Shown here one piece after another: positions 15,189 through 19,997 of a DNA stretch of 20,074 bases. This stretch comes from a virus. Position numbers and translations under genes: made by a program. Where the stretch lies: the IMG/VR virus record IMGVR_UViG_3300000525_000068, positions 1 to 20,074 of that record; one strand, 5' to 3'. The first letter of the stretch is position 1. Every line of letters starts with the position of its first letter. The notes below the pieces were generated by a model. That model made no database searches and was not told where the DNA came from. It saw nothing but the letters and a program-made list of their open reading frames with translations.

Positions 15189-15210
15189 GCCCCGAAGCTG
15201 CGTTCGGGGC
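15176..15210 (+). promoter_or_regulatory. Candidate programmed -1 frameshift signal at the portal-MuF junction
   Basis: The portal frame reads TCT TTT TTC GAC TAA. This places the heptamer T TTT TTC (15176-15182) in the register needed for simultaneous -1 slippage. A 6-base spacer (GACTAA, holding the portal stop) leads to a perfect 8-bp stem GCCCCGAA/TTCGGGGC (15189-15196 with 15203-15210) around a 6-base loop. The -1 frame is open from 15158 through the whole MuF gene. No T-tract follows the hairpin on either strand, so it is not a normal terminator. All parts are seen directly; frameshifting itself is inferred. Confidence 0.75.
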
Positions 15211-15241
15211 ATCGTTGAGAGAGGTATATGATCATGCGGTG

Positions 15242-16453
15242 ATGAGTAGCAACAGACGTTTGTTTACCAAGTCGAAATCTGAGGAAGTGGCCAAGGATTA
15301 CTTCGATGGAAAGACAGACAAAGTTGTTGAGGAGATTTGGAAGGAAACGGATAAACAACTCCGTAAAGGTGTGACTGCTGGATATGGAACTACTGGATAT
15401 GACGTGCAAGATTTTGACACGGTGAAGCAGTTGAATGAGAATGTTGGTGTGTTTTCTGCGTTCAAATCTTATAGAATGAACAACGAGATGAAAACTAATC
15501 TTACCGATGATAAAGGGAATAAGCGTTCTTTCGATGAGTTTCTGAAGGAGTATAATAAAGTAGATTCAAAGTACAACATCAACTATTTGAGAGCGGAGTA
15601 TAACATCGCACAAAAGCAATCTGCAGCTGCAAATCAATGGCAAGATTTCAAACGTGACAGTAATCTCTATCCCAACTTAAAGTATATGCCAAGTCGTTCG
15701 GCAGAACCTAGAGAAAGCCATAAGCAATATTACGGAGTGATCAAACCAATTGATGATGCGTTTTGGGACACAGCAACTCCGCCACTTGATTGGGGATGTA
15801 GTTGTTGGGTTACAAATACTGATGAAGGAGCAGATGATAGAGCAGTTGAAGCTCCTCTTCCAATTGATGGCGTGGCAGGAAATTCAGGAAAGTCAGGTCA
15901 AATCTATTCGAAAAAGCATCCTTATGTTGCTGATGTTCCCAAACCTGAAAAAAAGAAAGTGGAGAGCTTCAGTAATGCAATGGCCGAGAAGCATCTTAAT
16001 GATCAATTCGTTGAGAGCAAAGTTGGGAAGGGAAAAGTGAAACTAAGTCTAACGCATCCGAAACAAGGAATGAAAGAACGTTTAGATTTTGCTTATAACG
16101 CAACAATGGACAACGGTAAGACATTTGAATTGAAAGGTGCTAACAGTGTGCCTTTCCGATATAACAAAGTAGATGGTGACTTGTCAACGTTTGCCAAAAA
16201 GACGAAGCTATTCGATAAGTATGACAAAGGTAAATCGCTTGAGAAATTGAAGTCTTCATTTCTTGGAATTGAAATTTCGGGAAAACTGTCCAGGAACAAT
16301 TTAAAAGGAATCGCTCAAAACATTCTGACAGGCTTTACAGACAACAAAGCTTGTAAATTTGTGATTGTTAGAAATGACAAGAAAACAACAATTATGCAAC
16401 GTGATTTGTCATTGGATGGTATTGTGAATCAGATTTCAAAAGACTTGATGTAA
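15242..16453 (+). CDS. MuF-type minor head protein with an extra C-terminal domain
   Basis: The first in-frame ATG (15242) gives 403 residues. The frame is open back to 15158, with only a TTG at 15215 as another start, and probably is entered by frameshifting from the portal. The conserved MuF region spans about residues 110-195 of this form: helices with YNINYLRAEYNIAQKQSAAA, then RESHKQYYGVIKPIDDAFWD and PPLDWGCSCWV. This is the R-x-x-H, FW, PP and C-x-C pattern of the Mu F family. MuF proteins aid head assembly and sit inside the head near the portal. A linker (KKHPYVADVPKPEKKK) leads to about 150 further residues (KVKLSLTHPKQGMKERLDFA onward), not recognised, and possibly an injected effector or nuclease domain. 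It overlaps the next gene by 1 base. Confidence 0.82.
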   Translation: MSSNRRLFTKSKSEEVAKDYFDGKTDKVVEEIWKETDKQLRKGVTAGYGTTGYDVQDFDTVKQLNENVGVFSAFKSYRMNNEMKTNLTDDKGNKRSFDEFLKEYNKVDSKYNINYLRAEYNIAQKQSAAANQWQDFKRDSNLYPNLKYMPSRSAEPRESHKQYYGVIKPIDDAFWDTATPPLDWGCSCWVTNTDEGADDRAVEAPLPIDGVAGNSGKSGQIYSKKHPYVADVPKPEKKKVESFSNAMAEKHLNDQFVESKVGKGKVKLSLTHPKQGMKERLDFAYNATMDNGKTFELKGANSVPFRYNKVDGDLSTFAKKTKLFDKYDKGKSLEKLKSSFLGIEISGKLSRNNLKGIAQNILTGFTDNKACKFVIVRNDKKTTIMQRDLSLDGIVNQISKDLM

Positions 16454-16980
16454 TGGCTGATTTCAAGAAATGGGATGAGAAAATAAGGAAACTGGAGGAA
16501 TACATGCGTAATGATATTCAGACAAGAATTGGAGTTGAATCTGTGAACCATTTTAAAGAGAGCTTCGAGAATCAAGGATTTACGGACAGTTCTTTAGAAA
16601 AGTGGGATGAAGTAGAAAGACGAAAGCCTGAAAGTCCTTGGTATGGATTTAAATACAAAGGAACCGCTAAGAATCCAAGAAAAAAGCAAAGGAAGAGTGG
16701 ATTATATACGAACTACTCTCCAGCTGCAACTTCTCGACAGATTTTAAGCGGAGAAACGGATAACTTGATGAATGGCATTCGGTGGACAAAGCGAGGAAGG
16801 AATGTTTACGTCACAGCCAACACAAAATATGCGCAACTGATTAATGAAGGAGGAGCGATGAGAGTATTTGGCAAGCACTCTGCAACGATGCCAAAACGGC
16901 AATTCATGGGAAGATCAAAAGTATTGAATAAGAAGATTGAGGTAAAGATAATGAAGGATTTAAAAAGGATAATGAGATGA
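16453..16980 (+). CDS. Tail completion / virion morphogenesis protein (Mu gpG-like)
   Basis: A 175-residue protein of the Mu gpG/phage_tail_S family (virion morphogenesis), which helps finish the tail or join it to the head. The N terminus is a charged helix with RNDIQTRIGVESVNHFKESF, matching the family's opening helix. A region of strong positive charge follows (AKNPRKKQRKSG), and near the end the characteristic TKYAQLINEGG, then MPKRQFMGRS appears at about 134-164, followed by a closing helix. It begins at TAATG, overlapping the MuF stop by one base, and its own stop overlaps the next ATG (ATGA). It lies in the plus-strand head operon, away from the rest of the tail genes. Confidence 0.85.
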   Translation: MADFKKWDEKIRKLEEYMRNDIQTRIGVESVNHFKESFENQGFTDSSLEKWDEVERRKPESPWYGFKYKGTAKNPRKKQRKSGLYTNYSPAATSRQILSGETDNLMNGIRWTKRGRNVYVTANTKYAQLINEGGAMRVFGKHSATMPKRQFMGRSKVLNKKIEVKIMKDLKRIMR

Positions 16981-17453
16981 TTATATATAACACACTTTAC
17001 ACAGCAATTAAAGAGCGGTTAAACTCTGTTCAAAGTATCAAGTTGATTGATTGGTTCAATGAGCAATATCGAAATTACGAGAGCGAAAAAGCTATTCCAA
17101 GACGAGCTGTATTTATTGAAATACTTGATCCTGTAAATTGGGATCAAATGACTCCAGGACAAAGTGGAGATGTTAGTGTAAGATTGCATTGTGTGATTTA
17201 CGATGTGAAAGACTCTCCAGTGCCAGCTTTAGAATTTACGCAAGAAGTATATGAAGCATTGCAAAGAAAGGATATGATGGACGTTAATGGCCATCAAATT
17301 ACAACGGAGATGTTGAGAAGTGAAAGTAATATGCCTAAGCGTTATGATCAAGTGAAAGTAACGCAGATTACTTTTAGAGCTCACTTATATGATGGGAGTG
17401 GGATTGATGAAGGGCAAAGTGTGAATGTGCCTTTTAATGTGAATATTAATTAA
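16977..17453 (+). CDS. Probable tail terminator protein (Mu gp37 position)
   Basis: A 158-residue protein directly after the gpG-like gene, where Mu encodes gp37. It has an alpha/beta layout: an N-terminal helix (LYTAIKERLNSVQSIKLIDW), a core strand AVFIEILDPV, a GDVSVRLHCVIYDV strand pair, a helix LEFTQEVYEALQ, and a C-terminal strand VTQITFRAHLYD. Tail terminators of the Mu gp37 and lambda gpU kind share this order and length, and cap the tail tube when it reaches its set length. No diagnostic motif is visible, so the call rests on layout and position. It is the last gene of the plus-strand operon; the minus-strand genes converge on it after 10 bases, with only a weak GTTAA-TTG-TTAAC dyad between. 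Confidence 0.6.
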   Translation: MIIYNTLYTAIKERLNSVQSIKLIDWFNEQYRNYESEKAIPRRAVFIEILDPVNWDQMTPGQSGDVSVRLHCVIYDVKDSPVPALEFTQEVYEALQRKDMMDVNGHQITTEMLRSESNMPKRYDQVKVTQITFRAHLYDGSGIDEGQSVNVPFNVNIN

Positions 17454-17463
17454 TGGTTAATTG

Positions 17464-17637
17464 TTAACGGGGTTTCCAATATTTTGATTGATGAATACAA
17501 TACAATATCCTTTTATAATCGTTCCAAAACTCAAGATAAAAAACTCTTCTGATTTCTTTATCTAAGCCCGGCTCAAATACGATTATGCTTTGAAGGTTAT
17601 CAGGAAGTTGCTCATCAGTGTGATTAAATCCAGTCAT
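17464..17637 (-). CDS. Small unknown protein (57 residues)
   Basis: I set the start at ATG 17637 (MTGFNHTDEQLPDN), four bases after the stop of the upstream gene. The longer in-frame opening to 17751 overlaps that gene by 110 bases and is unlikely. The 57-residue product has a hydrophobic centre (LQSIIVFEPG), then charged and aromatic residues at the end (FYLEFWNDYKRILYCIHQSK). No motif is recognised. It is the last gene in a three-gene minus-strand unit and converges with the plus-strand head operon. Confidence 0.5.
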   Translation of the reverse strand: MTGFNHTDEQLPDNLQSIIVFEPGLDKEIRRVFYLEFWNDYKRILYCIHQSKYWKPR

Positions 17638-17641
17638 GTCT

Positions 17642-17884
17642 TTATTTATGATCTTGTAATAATTTAAGCAATTCATCAGAGGTAAATCTAAACTCATCAA
17701 GTCTTTCTTCTGTTCCAAACTTACCTCCGTTATTGAAGAAAGCCAATACAATCAGATTTCCTTCGAGTGTATATTCACACGATGTCTTGATTTCATCATC
17801 TGTTAGATAGATGAGGCTGAATCTCCTACATGCTTCCTTATTAGCTTTGCCAAGTCTTTTAGTAAATTTTTCTACTGCATTCAT
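17642..17884 (-). CDS. Small unknown protein (80 residues)
   Basis: The start is ATG 17884 (MNAVEKFTKRLGK), two bases after the upstream stop. The in-frame TTG at 17902 would overlap the upstream gene and is less likely. The protein has a basic N-terminal helix (FTKRLGKANKEACRRFSLIY), a middle strand (TLEGNLIVLAFFNNGG), and a polar C-terminal helix (TSDELLKLLQDHK). No family recognised. Tight spacing with both neighbours suggests that all three are co-transcribed from the promoter near 18,217. Being in phage accessory DNA, it could act in immunity, host takeover or regulation, but nothing in the sequence favours one. Confidence 0.55.
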   Translation of the reverse strand: MNAVEKFTKRLGKANKEACRRFSLIYLTDDEIKTSCEYTLEGNLIVLAFFNNGGKFGTEERLDEFRFTSDELLKLLQDHK

Positions 17885-17886
17885 GA

Positions 17887-18204
17887 TTAACGTTGTTTCC
17901 AATTATAATGCGGATGCCTTTCCGCCAAATCCTTACTGCTTGGTGTTTCTTGAATTAGATCATTTATTCTGTGCGTGTGATCGCTGAGTACTTGTATGAT
18001 TCTATGGCTTGTTATATAGAATTCCTTTTCAAGTAGCGATATGCAATCATCGTAACGGTAGCGGTTGATTTCTGCATGGAAGTAATACCTCGCTATCAAC
18101 GCTTTATTCCTCATTGGCTGGAAGACATTGCGTGGTCTTTGCTTTGCACGCGGCTCGACCTCTTTAATGAATTTTGAAGAAAATAGTGATTGCTGACCTC
18201 GCAT
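17887..18204 (-). CDS. Small basic protein with a possible HTH helix pair (unknown)
   Basis: A 105-residue protein. Residues about 30-75 contain MRNKALIARYYFHAEINRYR then YDDCISLLEKEFYITSHRII. The second part has the look of a transposase-like helix-turn-helix: a helix, a turn at YITSHR, and a second helix IIQVLSDH. Similar small proteins with an RYYYH...RYDD...L-x-x-E-F-x-I-S pattern occur in Bacteroidota mobile elements; that is a recollection, not a search result. It may be a DNA-binding regulator, but its target is unknown. The start ATG is only five bases after the putative -7 box, so the message may be nearly leaderless. The gene ends two bases before the next ATG. Confidence 0.6.
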   Translation of the reverse strand: MRGQQSLFSSKFIKEVEPRAKQRPRNVFQPMRNKALIARYYFHAEINRYRYDDCISLLEKEFYITSHRIIQVLSDHTHRINDLIQETPSSKDLAERHPHYNWKQR

Positions 18205-18209
18205 GAAAT

Positions 18210-18217
18210 CAAAGGTA
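18210..18217 (-). promoter_or_regulatory. Putative Bacteroidota -7 box upstream of the small-gene unit
   Basis: The minus strand reads TACCTTTG, a full match to TAnnTTTG, immediately downstream of the terminator of the lipoprotein gene. No exact TTTG lies 19-21 bases upstream (only a T-rich TTTA/TAAC region), so the -33 element is weak. Transcription should begin within a few bases of the ATG at 18204. Confidence 0.45.
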
Positions 18218-18246
18218 ATGCTTTTTTGATGCGATTGTTAAAAAGA

Positions 18247-18273
18247 AACGCCCAAGTTGTTAAGTTGGGCGTT
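18247..18273 (-). terminator. Intrinsic terminator after the lipoprotein gene
   Basis: A perfect 9-bp stem AACGCCCAA/TTGGGCGTT around a 9-base loop. On the minus strand it is followed by TCTTTTTAAC, a T-rich tract. It begins 24 bases after the lipoprotein stop, so transcription of that gene ends here before the next promoter at 18,217. Confidence 0.8.
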
Positions 18274-18296
18274 GTTGATAAAGTTATGCTTTCAAC

Positions 18297-18821
18297 TTAT
18301 TCATATAAAGAAGCGTTCAACCTTGCGTCTACATCTTTGTCTTTATCAAAAAAAACTTCAAACTTTAAATCTTTAACCTTAGCACCCGTAGCTTTCTCAG
18401 TTGCTTCAGCTTTAACTCTTACCATATAACCAGCCACGTTTGTAGAGTCTAAAGCTGCATCTTTCTTGAACCAAGAAATAAGGGAGTCATTTAACTCTAT
18501 AGCTTTTTTTCGATAATGAATAGTTTCTGAATTCTCTTCTCCAGTGTCATACCTATCGTCTATTTCTTTAAAGCCTTCATAAGCCTTTAAAGCTTGTTTA
18601 TACTCCTTCATTAAAGGCATTCTTTTAACTGATTCTAAATCTCTTGATGATAATTCAACGAGTGTATCTAAAGATAGAAAATCCATTGAGCCTTTCTCCT
18701 TTTCATCGTTAATCTTACCATCAAGGTATTTTGTTGCTTTGTTGTACATCTGATTTTGATCGTTACCTCCACAACTTACCATAAGTGCGGCTAATGCAAT
18801 TGTTAATGTTAACTTTTTCAT
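18297..18821 (-). CDS. Secreted lipoprotein of unknown function
   Basis: A 174-residue protein with a clear lipoprotein signal: MKKLTLTIALAALMVSC, lipobox MVS-C17, followed by GGND. No surface-export signal (K-D/E2 type) is obvious after the cysteine, so the inner face of the outer membrane is the likely location. The mature part is highly charged and helical to about residue 120 (EYKQALKAYEGFKEIDDRYD). It ends with a beta-rich segment (GYMVRVKAEATEKATGAKVK, then LKFEVFFDKDKDVDARL). No enzymatic motif or known family recognised. It has its own strong terminator. Among phage genes this would be a lysogenic-conversion candidate; equally, it may be a host gene beyond the phage end. No clear promoter precedes it, so it may be read from the regulator gene upstream. 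Confidence 0.8.
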   Translation of the reverse strand: MKKLTLTIALAALMVSCGGNDQNQMYNKATKYLDGKINDEKEKGSMDFLSLDTLVELSSRDLESVKRMPLMKEYKQALKAYEGFKEIDDRYDTGEENSETIHYRKKAIELNDSLISWFKKDAALDSTNVAGYMVRVKAEATEKATGAKVKDLKFEVFFDKDKDVDARLNASLYE

Positions 18822-18832
18822 AATTATTGGTT

Positions 18833-18889
18833 TTAGTTCATATTTGGATTATTTCCACCCATCGTATGGATGTTATTGTCAGCGCTCAT
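18833..18889 (-). CDS. Possible 18-residue small ORF between regulator and lipoprotein
   Basis: An ATG at 18889, nine bases after the regulator stop, opens MSADNNIHTMGGNNPNMN and stops 11 bases before the lipoprotein ATG. It fills the 77-base gap neatly and is Asn-rich. It could be a coupling leader or a chance ORF. Nothing shows that it is translated. Confidence 0.25.
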   Translation of the reverse strand: MSADNNIHTMGGNNPNMN

Positions 18890-18898
18890 TAGGCTGAA

Positions 18899-19102
18899 TT
18901 ATATATGTATCTGTAGCGCTCTGGCCACTTTGATATAAGAATCTATGCTATAAGTTTTCTCGGCTCTTAAAATGGCATAGAGTGTGTTTCTACTTACTCC
19001 ACTTTTCGATGCCAGTTCTGAAATGTTAATATTTCGTTCGTCAATTGCCATTTGTATTGCTGCGCCGAAAAGTTCTAATGCTTTTTTTGTGTAATCATCC
19101 AT
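18899..19102 (-). CDS. Cro/CI-type helix-turn-helix regulator
   Basis: A 67-residue protein that is little more than one DNA-binding domain. After an N-terminal helix (KKALELFGAAIQMAIDERN) comes ISELASKSGVSRNTLYAIL at about 31-49, the classic HTH_3/XRE helix 2-turn-helix 3, then a closing helix (SIDSYIKVARAL). I prefer ATG 19102 (MDDYTKK) over GTG 19132, which lies inside the loop of a hairpin. The hairpin at 19110-19140 ends only seven bases before this ATG and could control its translation. The likely targets are the palindromes upstream of the acidic-protein gene at 19,719-19,765. Small Cro-type proteins can serve either as phage repressors or as antitoxin-like regulators. The sequence does not choose between them. 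Confidence 0.82.
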   Translation of the reverse strand: MDDYTKKALELFGAAIQMAIDERNINISELASKSGVSRNTLYAILRAEKTYSIDSYIKVARALQIHI

Positions 19103-19109
19103 ACCACGT

Positions 19110-19140
19110 AAGCCCCTGCGGTCGAAACTCACAGGGGCTT
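19110..19140 (-). promoter_or_regulatory. Hairpin directly upstream of the regulator start codon
   Basis: A perfect 9-bp GC-rich stem AAGCCCCTG/CAGGGGCTT with a 13-base loop. On the minus strand only two T residues follow, so intrinsic termination would be weak. It ends seven bases before ATG 19102, so it may block ribosome entry, or act as an attenuator between the acidic protein and the regulator. Confidence 0.5.
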
Positions 19141-19144
19141 TGTT

Positions 19145-19172
19145 CTCCGCTGAATTTGCGGAAACAGCGGAG
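19145..19172 (-). promoter_or_regulatory. Second hairpin between the acidic protein and the regulator
   Basis: A perfect 8-bp stem CTCCGCTG/CAGCGGAG around a 12-base loop, starting two bases after the stop codon of the acidic-protein gene. A shorter alternative pairing CCGC/GCGG is nested inside. No U-tract follows. With the next hairpin it makes a tandem structure in a 72-base gap. It may act as a 3' end stabiliser, attenuator or protein-binding site. Confidence 0.45.
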
Positions 19173-19174
19173 GG

Positions 19175-19678
19175 TTATAATGTATTCCCTGTTACAGCAT
19201 CGTAAATTGACCACCTTACATCTTCGTTTTCATCTTCTAAACCACTTAGATGCTCTTCAGAAATAGTTCTTGAGTAAGTTTTTAAAACTGGTTCTAATGC
19301 TTCATTGTGAATTTCAAATCTTTCTAAGAATTGTCCTGATTCTTCAATGATTTCATCAGCTGAATAGCCGTTCATATCTCTTACGATGATTTCAGCATCG
19401 TCTTTATCTATCTCATTAACTGGCATCCAGTGGTAAGTGTCGTAATCTCCATCAATGTCCATTGTACCCGTATTCGATTCATATTCTGATAGTGTACATA
19501 CTTGGTTTCCTGAATCATCATTAATTACATCACCTTCAAAATAGATGTTGATACCAAAGTAATCAGCGTCAAAACTATCAAACATACCTTTACAGGTCTT
19601 GTGTCCTTGATTATTAAACCTTCCACCTCTACCTACGTGGAATACTACTACTTTTTGAATTTTTGTTGAATTTTTCAT
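19175..19678 (-). CDS. Highly acidic unknown protein with an HVGRGGRFNN motif
   Basis: A 167-residue protein with 35 Asp/Glu against 13 Lys/Arg. Near the N terminus is VVVFHVGRGGRFNNQGH, then CKGMFDSFDADYF. I remember a very similar 'FHIGRGGRFNN.GH' opening in Bacteroidota mobile-element proteins of unknown function, so I treat it as a family signature without a known role. The rest is acidic and probably folded as alpha/beta (GINIYFEGDV, MDIDGDYDTYHWMPVNEID, RDMNGYSADEIIEESG). Its charge could suit a DNA-mimic or anti-restriction function, but this is speculation. It is preceded by a good promoter overlapped by two operators and is followed after 72 bases by a Cro-type regulator, suggesting a regulated unit. 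Confidence 0.7.
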   Translation of the reverse strand: MKNSTKIQKVVVFHVGRGGRFNNQGHKTCKGMFDSFDADYFGINIYFEGDVINDDSGNQVCTLSEYESNTGTMDIDGDYDTYHWMPVNEIDKDDAEIIVRDMNGYSADEIIEESGQFLERFEIHNEALEPVLKTYSRTISEEHLSGLEDENEDVRWSIYDAVTGNTL

Positions 19679-19718
19679 GTCGCAAATTTTTAATTGTTAC
19701 GGGATCATTCCCTTTGTT

Positions 19719-19765
19719 GTGTACAAATATATGAACACTTATTGATTGTGCAAATATTTGTACAC
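19719..19765. repeat. Twin palindromic operators overlapping the promoter
   Basis: A perfect 12-bp inverted repeat GTGTACAAATAT (19719-19730) / ATATTTGTACAC (19754-19765) encloses 23 bases. Each arm is part of its own near-palindrome: GTGT-aCA-aatata-TG-aACAC at 19719-19738 and GTG-CAAATATTTG-tacAC at 19748-19765. Centres are about 28 bases apart. One lies over the -7 box, the other over the -33 box, the layout of a repressor operator pair. The probable binder is the Cro-type protein at 18,899-19,102. Confidence 0.65.
19724..19754 (-). promoter_or_regulatory. Bacteroidota-type promoter of the acidic-protein gene
   Basis: On the minus strand, TTTG (19754-19751), a 19-base spacer and TATATTTG (19731-19724) match the Bacteroidota sigma-ABfr consensus TTTG-N19-21-TAnnTTTG in both boxes. 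Transcription should start near 19,717, giving a leader of about 40 bases to ATG 19678. It is the best promoter in the window. Confidence 0.8.
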
Positions 19766-19808
19766 TTATTTTTATAATTAATTTAAAATTTAACATTTGA
19801 ACCAAAAA

Positions 19809-19831
19809 AAAGCCCGTGATTAGCGGGCTTT
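19809..19831 (-). terminator. Intrinsic terminator ending minus-strand transcription from the right
   Basis: A perfect 8-bp stem AAAGCCCG/CGGGCTTT with a 7-base loop. On the minus strand it continues into a run of eight T residues in total (TTTTTTTTGG), a textbook terminator. It insulates the regulated promoter at 19,754 from upstream transcripts. In the plus direction the T-tract is only three bases. Confidence 0.85.
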
Positions 19832-19997
19832 AAATCTCAGTAATTACCTAATTGATAACACCTTATAAAATTAACCCTTCGGGTCGCTAACGCTTAACTT
19901 TATATTGGCGTTGTGTGCAAGTGCTGCGATACTGCTAAAATTTAAATTCGTGCCATTTACACCGTTTTAATAATTTTTTCCCAACGCTCTTTTAAAA
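19832..19997. other. AT-rich non-coding spacer near the right edge
   Basis: No credible gene here on either strand. It contains a small dyad ACCC-TTC-GGGT (about 19,877) and the loosely paired words TAACGC and GGCGTT about 14 bases apart. Such words appear downstream of many Bacteroidota genes and can belong to integron-like or intergenic repeats, but this copy is not clear enough to name. Together with the promoter and terminator features it makes up the 396-base gene-poor end. Confidence 0.4.

Larger units (their letters stand above)
13989..16453 (+). other. Predicted 821-residue portal-MuF fusion made by -1 frameshifting
   Basis: If ribosomes slip at 15182, the product is 398 portal residues followed by 423 residues of the MuF frame. 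The join runs SGSFF then RLSPEAAFGASLREVYDHAV, an ordinary helical peptide without stops or odd composition. A portal-MuF fusion would place a few MuF domains around the portal ring, giving a fixed low ratio of the internal ejected or head-assembly protein to portal. Direct portal-MuF gene fusions occur in some phages, which makes the joined protein reasonable. Both stand-alone portal and (from ATG 15242) stand-alone MuF may also be made. Confidence 0.6.

Noticed and set aside
15189-15210. GC-rich hairpin after the portal gene as an intrinsic terminator
   Set aside because: Neither strand has a T-tract after the stem, and the operon continues with tightly packed genes downstream. Its position 6 bases after a slippery heptamer fits a frameshift stimulator better.
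17638-17751. Longer start for the 57-residue protein
   Set aside because: It would overlap the upstream small gene by 110 bases, whereas ATG 17637 lies four bases after that gene's stop.
19103-19132. GTG start at 19132 for the Cro-type regulator
   Set aside because: The extra residues are encoded by a hairpin and do not resemble part of the HTH domain; ATG 19102 begins at the first helix.
19870-19930. Integron attC-like site (TAACGC and GGCGTT words)
   Set aside because: The words are short and the paired arms are not extended, and no cassette layout or integrase is present. Left as an unnamed AT-rich spacer.
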